Source: Mermis nigrescens (lineage: Eukaryota > Nematoda > Enoplea > Mermithida > Mermithidae). From it: a stretch of DNA of 64,000 nucleotides. Shown piece after piece: positions 1-11,992 of this stretch. The position numbers were made by a program, and so were the translations under genes. Numbering within the stretch: the stretch's first letter is position 1; every line of letters begins with the position of its first letter. The stretch lies in the NCBI GenBank assembly GCA_036768485.1, contig JAVLUZ010000273.1, forward strand, positions 1,541,799 to 1,605,798, read 5' to 3'. A model generated the notes under the pieces. It saw only the letters and a list, made by a program, of their open reading frames with translations, was not told the DNA's origin and did not search any database.

Positions 1-1444
1 GGTTTCAGGAATGCTCAAAAACGAAGATAAATATATATGTAGTGTAAACTTCATGTAAACACCTAGTGTAAAGAAGATTTTAGTCAGATTCGTAATTTTG
101 ATATTGTTCTGATATTACGATTAATATTTATGAAAAAATTAAGTCTACATAATGTTCTATGGGCAAACTAACAATTGGTGTAAACTACTTTACAACACCG
201 TAGAGTGTAAACATATGCGCCAGACTGGCATATCAAATCTGATTCCTGGTCCATTTCTAGACTTGATAAACGTGTCCCTGACTCGTAACCGGAGAAGCAG
301 GCAGAAAAAACAAGACAGAAACGCATTTAAAACTTCAAATTTTTGACTTTACACTCGCTAAATATTGATGTATAGACAATTTGCTTTGACATGCACCCGA
401 TATAAAGCACTTTATTTTTATTCTATTAGACTTATCCCGACTTCTGGACGGAGAAAGTGGCGAACAAAAAACGCAACAAAAACGTATTTTCCATCATTTA
501 GAACACTGTAAACTTTAAAATTCCGTACCGAACTCCTCATTGAGTTTAAAGAAATTCGGTTTGGTACAATTTGTAGCTTTTAAATCGTAGTACATTCCTG
601 TGTGCCAAAATTCTGTTGCAAAAATTATTTGGCATGATTTATCAATCAAACTTCGGAAAAAACGTGTTTTTTAGCCCATTTTTTACCTCTGATTTCGAAC
701 TTTACACCCCCATAAATAACTCAATATTGCGTTTTTTAAATGCGGTTTGCTGCGATGTTTAGCCCCTGTGAGGCACTTTATTAATGCTGTCTTCGATTTG
801 CACTGACTCATAAGCGGAAAAATTTGGCAGAGAAATCTTAGTTAAAATCCGTTTTTTTACACCATCCACTAGAGTGTAAATTTTAAACCCCAGGATCTGA
901 CTCACCATAGAGCATAGAAGACTTTGCTTATATGCAGAATGTAGCCCTTGATCCGCTCTACATTTCTGTCAGAAAACATTTTAAAAACCTCATAACCGGA
1001 GTTAGTATCGGACATAGGAAGGTTGAAAACTCGACCAAAAAGTGCTTTTTCACCCTCAGATTTTCGCACTCTTTACACTGCCGTTCGATAAATAATGCGA
1101 ATTTCAAAAAACAAAAAAAGTGTCATCTGTAGAATTCATCCCTCTATTATCCTATTCTGTTCAATCCTTCGAGTCATCAATACTCAGTTGTCCACATGCC
1201 GCAGTAAAAAGGTCCCAAAATTTGTCCTATGTTATAACGTTACACAAAAACTTTACACCTTCTTTACACAGTCAATTTTGAGTTTCAAGAAAAACAAAAA
1301 AACACGGGCAGCGAATTTTTTTATTATCTTTCTTTTAAAAAAACCGCACCTTCCAGAAGTGTCCCGTTATAGCTGTAGGGGGGTGCCCAGGTGTTGGGGG
1401 TACCCAAGTATATTATAGGTACGCGCTAACGCGCTACCTATGAT
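1..1444 (+). repeat. Rep1 hairpin-ended repeat, copy 1 (cut by window edge)
   Basis: Nearly identical to 14416-15861, and to the reverse complement of about 27746-29180. It carries repeated GTGTAAA and TTTACAC words and ends in the hairpin GGTACGCG-CTAA-CGCG(C)TACC followed by TATGATT. Short ORFs inside it are broken differently between copies (for example 932-1132 here against 15349-15834), so none looks maintained. The left end lies outside the window. Bases 1445-1589 after it show nothing recognisable. Confidence 0.85.
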
Positions 1445-1589
1445 TTAGAATGCATCTGCAGTACAAAGGCTATTTTTTACCTATAGACTTTTCTTGTGGT
1501 TTTAGTCGCGTACCCAGTTACACAAAGTTACATACAGCAAAGTGCCAATTTATTATTCATGTGATGACTAAGTTTTAATTCTCATGCTT

Positions 1590-3333
1590 GCTACATGGAT
1601 CGGAAACACACATTCCCGAAGGGAGGGGTGAGGGAGGTTTATTACCCCCTCTCAGGGTACAAGACTCAAGTCACTGTCAGACGATTTTTGGTGAAAACCT
1701 TTTGAATATTTTTGAACCTAATTTTTACTATGGCAAAAGTGCAGCTATCTATTAGAATTTCCCGAAGTGATACAGTATTTTTGAATGTAAGCAAGAGTAA
1801 ATAGACAAACTGTCACTATAAAACATGCATGTAACAGCTCAAATTTTCGGGAGGGACTCCTCAGCATACATGTAACGGCTAGAAATTTCTGGTGGGGGAT
1901 TAGCGACTCCGCAAATTTTCGCCAAAAATTGGGAGGGTGGGTTAAAATTTTCTGGCGTTGGAGGGAAGGGTTAGGGGAGGACGTCCAACCCTGGGTGGGT
2001 GGGGAATTCCCTAAAGCCCGTCCTGTTACACGTATGGTTTTCGGCCATTTTTATGGGAGAGGGCGTAAATGATTACGAAATTTCGGCCGAAAATCGCAAA
2101 AACGCACCTAAAAATGGCCAATAAATGCAGGTTTTGCCAAAAATAAATTTTGGCTCGTGCATTTTTTGGAGCCATTTTTATACAATATTAAAATACTTTC
2201 TTGGACAAAGTGATATTAATTATATCGTTTTTCAGTATTTTTTTAGGAAATTTCAAAAAATTTTCGGCGCTTCGCGTAAAATATCGCTAATATACTGTAT
2301 TTAGATTGAAGCAGAGGCATTAAGCACTCAAAAGTCAATTTTTGTGTAATCTACGCATCTTTATGCAGATTTAAATATCTTTTGTATCCATTTATACTGT
2401 TTTTAAAAATTTTATGCAAAACAAGTACTATTTAATAACTCAGCACATTCAGCCGTTCAAAGATAAATTTGACTAATTTATCCTGATGTTGCATTTGATT
2501 TCTAAGCACAGTAGTGCTTATTACAAGATTTAATTGGCATATTACAATATCTGTAATATTTCTGATTTTGTAGTACAAGTTGTTTTAGCTTTCTCAGTCA
2601 AGCTTTATGTGTAAATTTCATCGAAATCTCATAAAAATTTCGGCGCTTCGCGATAAATAATCTTATGAACTATATCCAGCCCGAATTATCACATTTAGGA
2701 CCTCGGTTTTTTGTATTCGGCAAAGATTTTTCATAATGTACAGAGACTTTTCAGGACTGTCTTTGTACATGCACAAAGATTTTTGGAGAGACAAACTGTA
2801 AAAAGGTGTAAAATTCCCGAAAATTTTCGGCGCATCAGCAATTGTCTGTCCTATATATCTTTAAAATAGTAGAATTTGCAATTAGAATGGAAAAAATGTC
2901 AAATATTCAGAGACCCAGGAATTAGCTAAGATACGCTACCGAAGGTCGAAAACCCCTGTTTTACCACACTAAATCGCTACTGTACCATACTATAATAGTA
3001 CACAAAAATTTGCATGTACAAAATTTTCAAAGACTTTTGGATACCATTTTTGTACATGTAAATAGGTATCTTGCACAAAAAAACACTGTTTAGGACTGCA
3101 CGCCGGTTGCAGGTCACACACTGGCAGTATGAAAAAATGTGTATGTTTAAAAATATATTTATATAGAACATCTACAAAAATTTGTTCGCTCATACAAAGA
3201 CACTACTTAGTTTACTGGTCCCCCATTTTGGGATTTCACCCTTCCCTCAACTCTGGACCTTGGGAAACTATGATCGGAAAGTACAGTGCAGTTTCTGTCA
3301 TATTACCTACCACACCAGAATTGGATGACTGAA
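1590..3333 (+). repeat. Decayed hAT-1 interior without its GC-rich ends
   Basis: The block around 1600-1700 (ACATTCCC...GGGAGGGG, then GACGATTTTTGGTGAAAACC) matches 38812-38900 and the reverse of 47280-47365. The tail at 3205-3280 (GGTCC..CAATTTGGGATTTCA-like, then CTCAACTCTGGACC) matches 40200-40255. It is therefore an old copy of the hAT-1 interior with its CCGGGG termini lost. It contains GGCGCTTCGCG hairpins at 2266 and 2642. Confidence 0.6.
2700..3085 (-). mobile_element. hAT-like MITE (CAGTGTTTTTTTGTAC family), decayed copy
   Basis: Begins CCTCGGTTTTTTGTATTCGG and ends GCACAAAAAAACACTG, the right and left ends of the MITE seen intact at 24310-24667. It contains the TCTTTGTACATG-type palindrome and GGCGCATC. 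Target duplications are no longer recognisable. Confidence 0.55.
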
Positions 3334-3697
3334 AAAGCGTGTTTAAACATGCATTACTGCAAAAACGAGCACAACAATGGCTACAGTTCTGTCTTTACTT
3401 AGCTTATTTCGTTTGTTCGTTTATTTCTTTGACACTGTTTTCTTATTTATGTATAGTAATAAAAGTTTTTAAGTGCTTGTTCAGCCATATTTTTTATTAA
3501 CTTTTCTAAGTCTTCAACGGCAACTTGTTAAATTAAGTATGCTTTCATTCTGCTGACTTTATTCAATAAATCCTTCACACATTTAATCTACTATTATTGA
3601 AAATTACATTCGATTAGATGTTCAATATTACGATTATTCTCTAGCTCATGTGCATACAAAATATTCTAAGAGCAGTATTTATGGGTATAGGTATATA
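3334..3697. other. AT-rich spacer
   Basis: No gene, repeat family or splice structure recognised. The sequence is rich in short T and A runs. Confidence 0.4.
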
Positions 3698-3818
3698 AGC
3701 TTGACCCTCGGCATTACCCTCGGCCTCGGCCTCGGCCTCGGCCGAGGCAAGGATTTTAAGGCGCCTCGGCCTGCCGAGGCCGAGGGTCCAAAAAGTACCC
3801 TCGGTCCGATCACTGGTT
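3698..3818. mobile_element. hAT-2 terminal fragment with CCTCGG subterminal repeats
   Basis: A GC-rich block of (CCTCGG)n with GCCGAGGCAAGGATTTTAA, ending CCTCGGTCCGATCACTG. The same layout closes 59818-59906 and, inverted, opens 51160. The end reads CAGTGATCGGACC on the other strand, which fits the YARNG start of hAT inverted repeats. Only this end is present: no matching left end or target duplication is seen, and the broken gag-like gene starts directly at its edge. Confidence 0.6.
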
Positions 3819-5201
3819 GGCGCATGGTTGGAGCAGCTGCGTCGCATGTTGCGCGTAGCTTTCCTTGGCAAATCTTATACACCTTCGCCAAGTGAGGCTT
3901 TCCCGGAATTCCCGGAGTTGATGAAGCGAATCGAAAGTCCACATGTTCTACATAACATGATTCGCCAAATTCGGTTAGCAACCGACCCGCCGCTCGAAGT
4001 TCCGGTTCAATTCGATCGTTTCAGAGGTCAGCAAAAATCTGTATTTTACCTCAAACATCGAATTCAAGGCGAACTGGAAAAAATTCGAAGAGAAAGGCGG
4101 CAGGCATCCTCGCAGGACCCAAGCGGATCCGCAGCAAGCCTTGATATGCCAGAAGTCGATCTTTCTTTGGCGGCACAAATTGAAATGCGTAGAACACGCA
4201 TGACGATCGAGCGACGCGATCGTGAAAATTTGGCGACGGAAATGCCAAGGCGTGCGACGAACTTACGCTGCCGCCGGTTCTCTTGCTGGAGTCTTCAGAA
4301 GTTTGTCATATGTCAGAAGACGAGCATAAGGCTAAATTGAATCGTTTTTACGATACTAAATCCGAGCACACTTTGCGTCGGTTAAAGAATTTGGAAAACA
4401 ACGAGTCAGAAGACTCGTTCAAGCTGAAGTTGCAGCTAAATTAAAAGCGCGTTTAGGCCAAAAGGATCGAGGCGGCAAGAACCGCAGTCATCCCGGCAAC
4501 GCTATGCGCAAACGCATCACCGTTCGCAATCACAAGCACAACCGCAGACACAAGTAAAACCACATGTACAGCAATACACACGACCGCAGACCCAACCGCG
4601 GCAACAGCAGCAATTTACGGAATCGCGTGAGCGTTCCGAGGCGTATTCTCAGGCCGATGCTGGTCATCTGTTGCGCTCGCAACAGCAGCAGCCTTATGAA
4701 TACCGCCGTCCGCCACAGTCAAACCGCGGAACTCATCGGGGCCGGTCACAATCCCGTCAACGTCAACAATGGGACCAGTCGTATCGCTCACCGTTGGAAC
4801 AAAGTCAACCAGCCACCGGGGGCTATCAGCCACAACCTCGACCCGGTCCACTTTTGCCAAAACCGTGGCCTGTTACGCAACAACAACAGCGTCCACGCGA
4901 ACCTTCATGTGAACAAACTTATGGTTTTACGCCGGAGCAATTATTTACGCCGGTGCAATCTATACCGCGTCGTTACGCGGACGACTACGAGGACGACGAC
5001 GATTTTGAGGACGATGATCGACCAGTCGATCCACATCGACGCTTACGCCAACATATGTACGGGCGTAGGCAATCGCCATACCAGTATCGCGAGCGTTCGA
5101 ATACGCGTCGCGAACCTGAATCGGATCAAGAATATTTTCAACGTCAACGACGTCGCGGAAAACCGCATGGCTCGAAGGCCAATTATCAGGATCGCTATTA
5201 A
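3819..5201 (+). pseudogene. Gag-like gene of an LTR retrotransposon, frameshifted and 5'-truncated
   Basis: A long coding-like stretch with higher GC than its surroundings. The first part reads in the frame of 3828-4250 (basic, helical, with the segment EKIRRERRQ). At about 4240-4260 the reading moves to another frame (CDELTLPPVLLLESSE onward, to about 4443). From about 4470 it moves again into a Gln/Arg/Pro-rich frame ending at the stop after 5198, with an acidic patch DDYEDDDDFEDDDRP near the end. That is at least two frameshifts and no proper start, because the 5' side abuts a hAT-2 end. No zinc knuckle, protease or reverse transcriptase follows. Gag-like is an inference from its position upstream of an LTR and its composition (basic and Gln-rich). 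No homologue was recognised by sequence. Confidence 0.55.
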
Positions 5202-6003
5202 TTCTCAAGTTCGACGTACAGAACTTTTTGGAACTCTGCGTTTGGCGTCGAATTCGACCAGCAGCTTTTCGTCAAATTTTTTCGTTTTTCGTCCTGATGT
5301 GGATTCCAGGACTTCACGTATCGTTTATTTCCTGTGTATTTTTTCTCTTGTCATTTTTTCTTGCTGTAAAAATTTTTCTTTGACGGTGCTCGTATTTTTC
5401 CTCGTTATCTCGCATAATTTGCCATTTTTTCTCGTTTTTATCGTTACCTCGTGTTTTAACTCGTCAGTGACTTTAATTTTGCTCAGCATAATTTTGCCTT
5501 ATCATTCCGTATTTTAATTTGTCTTTTGCTCAATTAGCGGTGTTACTATTATGGTACCTTAACTCTTTAACGGACAAGGGGTTAATTTACACCCAATCTA
5601 CAAATTTTTTCAATTCAAAATTTTTCTCATTACCCGGGGACTGAAGGAGGCTACTTGGGCAGCGAGATCGAATATTACGCAATGCTGTCCAAGACCGGAG
5701 TTCATCATTACTCGGGCAACAATATAGTTATCCCTAGCGCCATTGAGAGTGTTGCTCGAGAGTTTCCTGAGTGCGAACGAGGTCATGCGTTGACCGTTAC
5801 CGGTTATCGATATTTGTTATTTTTTCGTTCTTTTTATTTTCGTTTTTCACGTTCGCTCAGGATGAGGCGTTGCGGACGCCAGAGTTGAGGCGTTGCGAAC
5901 GCCAGAGAGTCGAGTTGTAGAGCGTCGCCGACGCTAGAGTTGATGGTGTACCCTCGAAAAATTCTCCACTACGTTTCAAATTTTTTTTCTATACGTGGGG
6001 GAG
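5202..6003 (+). other. 3' internal region of the LTR element, ending in a polypurine tract
   Basis: T-rich stretch (5260-5520), then no convincing ORF. At about 5858-5945 a unit of about 25 bases (GGCGTTGCGGACGCCAGAG and variants) is repeated three times. The segment ends GTGGGGGAG directly before the LTR TG, as expected for a plus-strand primer tract. The normal pol region is absent, so this copy is internally deleted or belongs to a non-autonomous lineage. Confidence 0.55.
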
Positions 6004-7062
6004 TGTAACTGCGAGAGTTACACGTATAGGCGAACTTGCCTTAGCAGTTCGCGTTAGCCATAACATAGCCAATACTAGTAGCTATCTACGATAGTGCACT
6101 GTGGGCTATGCCTTCGGTCTTCCCATTATTTCCCCAAATTTTCAATAATAAAAAACATTTAGATACTTGTCCGGTAGCATAGAGTTAAGTGTATGATAAT
6201 AGTAATTGTTTCATGCATACCGCTTGTGTAATCGATAACATTTGATCTGAGATAAAAGCTTATCAGTATTACGTTAATTTGATCTTTGTTTAATTTACTG
6301 TAATGGTCCTTGAGGCCAGTGTACTTAACGTTGTAGTTTAGTCTGGCTGTTGGTTTTTTCGTTGGCCGGTTGTTCGATTGTATAATCTGTACATTTTCGT
6401 TTTTCTTTTGCGTATTTTGTTGTCCGGCTATAGGCCGTGAATTCTGCGTCGAATTAAAATAGAGAAAACCTACCCAGTGGTTTTTGGTTATACCGAGGGT
6501 TAGGTCGGCCACACACCCACGTCGAGGACTTCCACCCATCTTAGTGGACTGATAGGTAAATTTCGTATGATAGTTTATTTTATTCGGAAATCATAATTTA
6601 TTTCTCAAGCCAAAAATTGATCAAAAATATTATTTAATCTTTAAGGATGATTGATCAGCGTAGAGCTCGTTGTTGTTGTTTTCATAGTTCAGCGTGCTAC
6701 ACATATTAGGAACCAAAAACATTTCTGATCAGGCACTGATTGAAAATAAGTTAAATAAACAACTTGAGCTTGAGATAGGTCAACTGACCTCCGCGGCAAA
6801 TACCGAGACTAGGTAGGTAGCCTTAGGTCTTAGGGCGTAGCTGCTGAGATCACCCGACAAGAAGCAGCCAGCAATATTAGGGCTGAGGGGATCGAAGCCG
6901 TAAGGTCTGTAAGGGTCCAAAGATCGAAAGCCATTCAGAGCCGCGCGATCGGGGCCAGCACTAAGCGTAGACTTAAGTACCTACGTACCTAGGTAAATCT
7001 CGAAGGTAATGTATCCGTCCTATGCCGATTCTTTGCAGACATAGGGCGGCTCTACATTTACA
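6004..7062 (+). mobile_element. 3' LTR, 1059 bp
   Basis: Starts TGTAACT and ends ATTTACA. The inverse copy at 35271-36330 has the same ends and is 1060 bp long, which fixes both boundaries. The first 60 bases hold two inverted repeats: TGTAACT/AGTTACA and GCGAACT/AGTTCGC. The antisense ORF at 6159-6539 is not kept in the other copy. The superfamily is not determined. A 4-bp target duplication on the solo copy would fit a Gypsy-like element. Confidence 0.8.
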
Positions 7063-7432
7063 TGAATGAGCCTTTAGTCCGAACTATCGCTGTTGCAATT
7101 GTATAGAAGTGCGGGAAGGCACTAAACATGCACAAATAGTTTAGCACCTCAATGGTAAATGCCGAAGCAAGAACACTCAGATAATGTTTAAAACTCAACT
7201 CCCTCGCACTAGCAAAACACGTATAACAATAGAGCCATAACAAACAGCATGATACGAATGTCATAATTCACCTATTGAGCCTTTTAATTGAATATTGATT
7301 AAATATTGTCATGAAAATGTGGCACTGATCTCAAGCTAAATAGGCTACTTTAACGCAGGCCAAGTTTTCCTTTAAAGTTCTTCACCAAACACTAGTGAAA
7401 AGTATTTTGAGAGGACGCCTTCTCCTTTAGTG
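7063..7432. other. Unassigned spacer
   Basis: A hydrophobic 68-codon frame on the minus strand (7058-7264) overlaps the LTR end and has no recognisable homology. Nothing else supported. Confidence 0.3.
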
Positions 7433-7612
7433 GCCGCGGAATATACTTCGATTTTTGTGTTGCTTAGAGAAATCGGATTTTCAGCAGATTCTTATGTTTT
7501 TTTGCGCGCATAAATACTTTTTCCTAGTCCGCTCCTTTTATATCTTTAATAATCCGCTATTCCAAGTGCTATTTGTCCTTTTTGTTCCATAGGAGCATTT
7601 TTCCTTGCTAAG
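7433..7612. mobile_element. Solo arm of the mariner-like foldback MITE
   Basis: From GCCGCGGAATATACTTCG to CCTTGCTAAGTA it matches the right arms at 12564-12754 and 30572-30760. The opposite arm is missing. Confidence 0.65.
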
Positions 7613-8406
7613 TACCGTACTTTAAATTATAATGATTTGAGTAAATCGATCAATAAACTATAGGTGACTTGCTGAATGGATAAACTTGAACAACAGAAAC
7701 AGTTTTGAAAAATAAGTTACCTAAGTTACATACCTTCTACAATGTTTTTGGAATGAAAATTAATTTTCAGTTTTAATCTTAAACAGCCATCGAGTCACAA
7801 AAACAGAGTTTGACTCGGAATCCTGATTGTACGGAGAACAGTTTGTAAGAAACATCTCTAACAACGTGCAAATTCATTGACATGAAGTTTACTTGTACCA
7901 AAAGTTGAAGGTCATTCACCCCTCTCCAAACCTGGGCAATAGGTACAACCTGGTACCAGCTAGAGCAGGTCCGGTACCAGCCAGAGGGTCAGTCAGTTGC
8001 ACCTGATGATATGAGTAGGGAAATTTCATGTCCAATGCACGATAATGCTTGAGTAAGTGGTTAGTAATAAAACTGAATCAAATAATATGAAAACACTGTC
8101 AAATGGTTAAATGAGCTATTTATGTAGGCTAATGCACTCTTATAGAACCCATCACTCAAAATCTATTGTGCAATTTTAAACAAGCTTTATCGCCAACCAC
8201 TTTTACGACTAAGCAACCGACCAAAAAAAATTGGGCTTGGGTACCAGCAGAGGGAATGGGCATTGCCCATCTATGCCTCTCTCCCTCTAAGAATTGCCGG
8301 GACCTTCCCAAACTTTCAAACCTTTCCATTTATGCCTGTAGCGTAAAGTTTACACCAGAGGGTGTAAAGAGAATTGCGGCCAAGTTCATAATCCTGATAA
8401 TCCAGA
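7613..8406. other. Spacer, nothing recognised
   Basis: AT-rich, with a short local repeat of GGTACCAGC/AGAGGGTCAG around 7950-8000. No gene or known repeat seen. Confidence 0.3.
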
Positions 8407-8667
8407 GCATACATGATCTTGGGGAGTTCACTCCCCCAGAAAACATCCCCGCAACAATTTTTTAACCCTCTCCGAAAATTGGCGATTTTTGAAAAGTTTG
8501 CAAAAATTTTCTAAAAATCTTTAGAAAAGGTGCCTTTTTTAAGCGTTTTTAGCTATCTGTTTGATCAAAAGTGCAAAAAACGATGTTTTTTGACGTGTAC
8601 CTACCATTTTTGGGCCGATAATAGCCCTTTATAATTTCACCTTCCCCTCAGAATTCCCATGCTGTGC
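8407..8667 (-). repeat. Orphan repeat family H
   Basis: Runs from GAGCATACATGATCTTGGGG to AGAATTCCCATGCT. Related copies lie at 20938, 22108, 26029, 60277 and 61870. Family hallmarks are C- or G-tracts at both ends, a central GACG(T/C)TTTTTGACG-like segment and often a GGCGCGAAGCGCC hairpin. hAT-3 has inserted at its end. Confidence 0.65.
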
Positions 8668-9773
8668 TAGCGTTGGCAAAAGTCCGCAAAAGGACTTTCC
8701 GGACTACAGTCCAGGTTTTAGTCCGGCTGGACCGCTTCGGATCAGGACTATAGTCCGAACCATAGTCCTTGAAAAAAAAAAAAAGTTCTTGAAAAAAGTA
8801 TTTATGCAGGGAAAACATACCCAAACACTAGACAGGCATTTTCGTTAAAAAATCAGAGAACAATGCTGGTACTTACTGCATGGCGGTATTCAGTTTCTAG
8901 TGCTTTTCTGTACAGATCTGATTCAATAGTCAATGAAAAAGAACTTTTACAATCAATGAATAAAATATAGGTTTTTTTATATTCAAGATTTTAAAAAATA
9001 AATATTACTGGCCAAACAGTTCAGCGCTAAACTTCAAATAATTTTTATTTCAATATGATCATCGCTTAAATTGTGACGGTTTTTATCTAAAATCCCACTT
9101 GCACAACTAAACACGCATTCATATGCGCTGCCGACGTTGCGAGAATGGCCAAAATCGTGGATGCAAGTCTGGACAGCAGAGGAAATAGGCCTTTTTTACT
9201 TTTCCAATAGACAAAAAACGTTCTGCAATAGATCCGATTCGTCCAGAGAAAATATCAAACTGTTTATGTTTATACAGCTAATTATGTTATGAGGTTCTCA
9301 CAAAAAATGACAGTGGTTATTGGGGACAATACTTTTATTAAAAAACATTGATAATGTAAACTTAACTATAGCTGTTGTTAAGTTGACAACTAATTAGCTG
9401 TTGTATGGTTGACAACCTCACCTGTTTTTTTCCGCCTCCACTAAACAAATGAAACATATCGCTTTGAGCACAATTTGAAAATCAGACAATAAAAGAAAAC
9501 TAACGTGAACATAGGCGTTAAACGCAAACAACACTCCCCAAAGAGAAGGGAAGACTTGCAAAACGCACGTCGAATGTCGGGTAGCACAACGTGGAAGAAG
9601 TTAGAACTTTTGTCCGGTAGGTTGGACTAAGCGGACTTAGTCCGCTAAAAAAGGACTAGTCTTTTATCGGACTAACGGGCTAAAACAAAGACTAGGACTA
9701 TAGTCCAAATACTAAAGGACTTAGTCCGGACTATAGTCCTTACTAGTTCTTAGTCGGACTTTTGCCAACGCTA
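8668..9773. mobile_element. hAT-3 element, 1106 bp
   Basis: Inverted ends are TAGCGTTGGCAAAAGTCCG on the left and CGGACTTTTGCCAACGCTA on the right. The flanks read TGCTGTGC (8660-8667) and TGCTGATGC (9774-9782), an 8-bp target duplication with one extra base. Both ends carry many copies of GGACTATAGTCC-type half-palindromes. The TIR start TAGCG fits the hAT YARNG rule. Inside is a transposase C-terminal relic. Confidence 0.8.
9034..9150 (-). pseudogene. hAT transposase C-terminal (dimerisation) fragment
   Basis: The minus frame reads GSAYECVFSCASGILDKN then RHNLSDDHIEIKII and a stop. This is the degenerate form of the hAT dimerisation signature (SAxSERVFSxAGxIxxxxRxxL). The catalytic part and upstream exons are not recognisable, so this element cannot be autonomous. 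Confidence 0.65.
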
Positions 9774-9839
9774 TGCTGATGCACGTGTGGTCAGGAGAAA
9801 TCCCTATGTTGCGAGAACATTTTGAAAACTTTACCTTCG
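9774..9839. other. Short spacer between hAT-3 and Rep1
   Basis: Contains the right target duplication of hAT-3. Nothing else seen. Confidence 0.3.
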
Positions 9840-11243
9840 GCAATGCTCTGGAAGCTAAAGTTAATTTTTAGTGTAAACTTTACACAACCGCTAAGTGTAA
9901 AGAATATCTGAAGTCTCATTCGCAGTCCTGGTGTTCCCAATAACATTTTATAAAAAATTGACCCTCCACCATACTCTGAGAGCAGAATAAACCTTTAGTG
10001 TAAACTACTTTACATTGCCGTTGAATGCAATCATGCCCCTAGGACATTAAGGAAGGCGATTTTGGACAAAACCATTGCAGAGACGTGTTATTCAACCCGG
10101 ACTTAGAACTTTTCACTTCCAGGATTAACTCAATATTGAGCGTAAAGAAATGTATTCTACTGCTATGTGTAACCCTTAAGACGTTTTTCATTTTTCACTT
10201 CAGTCCGAACATATCGGTCCATAAACAGAGAACTTAGCAGGTAGAATAATTCGTTTTTTCACTCCAGAGATGATGACATTACACCTCCAGAAATAACTCA
10301 GTATTGAGTGTAGAGAATCGCGATCTAGTGCGGTTTGTTACTGCCGACATGTACTTTATTTTTGAGAATAGTCCGCACAACCCGATTCATAACCAGCGAA
10401 GTTGGCAGACAAAAAATCGGCAAAATATGTCTTTTTTACACCAGGTATAAACTTCACACTATCAGACCTAACTCTGTATTGAGTTTCATGGAATGCGTCC
10501 AAGTGCAATGCGTAATCCTTGTGGCGTATTTCATTTCTAGTAAACTTTGCGCGTCTTGATTTACAATCTGCGACGTTGGCAGTGCGAAAAACGTAAAAAA
10601 CGTTTTTTTATCCACGATCAGAGTGTTAACTTCAAACTCCTGGAACTAAGTCGAATGAACGTGGTTTGTATAGTCCAAAGATAAAATAATAATAATCAAA
10701 AATAATAAAATAAGTATAATCCAAACACGAACGCGGTCAAATTCTACGTGTAGCCCTTGAAACGAGGTACCTACTTTTCTATTAATAAGTTTCTCAGTGA
10801 CTCTCATACGAAGAATTTAGCAGACATAAACAAGTCAAAAACGCGGCCAAAACTCTGTCTTTACAGCAGCTGATTTTTGCATCTTTTTGCACTCCCCCTC
10901 AAGAACTAAAACGAAATAACAACATATATTAGTCAATTTTATCCTCTTCAATTCTACGCCATTAAATTGTATGTGGCATTTACACTGAGTTGTGACACAC
11001 GCTGACTAAAAAATCCATTAAAAGTTTGTATAACGTTACTCCAAAACATTACACGCTCCTTTTAAACAAACTCGGTATTGAGTGTAAACAAATAAAAAAA
11101 GACGGCATAGTTAATCTTTTTATTATCTATCTTTTCAGATAAACCGCACCTCGTACATGCGTTCCGTTATAGATTTGAGAGGGGACAAATGTTGGGGGTA
11201 CCCAAGTATATTATAGGTACGCGCTAAGGCGATACCTATGATT
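9840..11243 (+). repeat. Rep1, diverged copy
   Basis: GTGTAAACTTTACAC motifs at about 9871-9886, then many CTCAGTATTGAGTGTA-type units. It closes with GGTACCCAAGTATATTATAG, the hairpin GGTACGCGCTAAGGCGATACC and TATGATT, the same terminus as the other three copies. It has many substitutions relative to them, so it is older. Confidence 0.7.
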
Positions 11244-11992
11244 GAGACACAATATCTTTTAGGATGACAATTATAATGAGAAGGTCAAAAAGAAAATATT
11301 TAATTGGATAAAAAGTAACTTTCGCACCAAGTACATAATTGAAATCGCCTTATAATTTATTTCAAGAGCCTTGTGCTTGGAAAGCGAGTTTTAGCGTTCA
11401 AGAAAGTATAGTGATGCCTATTTTGTTAATTCAGAAGATTTTAGTAGGAAGAGTTTAGTAATAGATAATAATTGTAGTAAGACGTGTATGGCTATGCCCA
11501 GCTTTATGGCCAGACATGCAAGTGAGGGTCTGACCCCAAAATGGAAAAATGGAACATTTTCTGAAGAAAATAAGGTAAAATAAAGGCTACATACAAATGG
11601 ATAGAAATCAAATTTTCTGCAAAAGCGCTTGAAATTGATCTGATGATATGGATACCATAATTTTTGTTCTATTTTGGCACATATACACTTTTAGTCCACT
11701 TTGCGTCCACACAGCTATGGCTGACCCCCACACCGACCATGCTGTGCATCTATGATAATGGCTGTTGCATCATCTTAAGCCATTTTTGTAATACATTGAT
11801 GCATCGAGGAACTGATAGTGTTGTCCATTATTTACTATTACTGTGTTACTATGCACCTACCTATTGTCTGTATTATGTTATTTTATTTGCATACTCTATT
11901 GATACTATTAGTGCAGTCTACCGATCACCATGGGATAGTCTTTGTACTAATAAGTCGAATGACGAATTACACGCTATGTAAGTATGTAGGTA
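11244..11992. other. Spacer, nothing recognised
   Basis: A 105-codon ATG frame (11664-11981) and one overlapping it show no domain, splice context or repeat support. I do not call them genes. Confidence 0.3.

Noticed and set aside
4564..5517. 317-codon ORF as the real retroelement gene
   Set aside because: It reads the CAA-repeat region in the Asn frame and then a T-rich tail. The Gln frame (about 4470-5201) continues upstream and has the protein-like acidic and basic blocks.
6159..6539. 126-codon minus-strand ORF within the LTR
   Set aside because: The second LTR copy at 35271-36330 does not keep it open.
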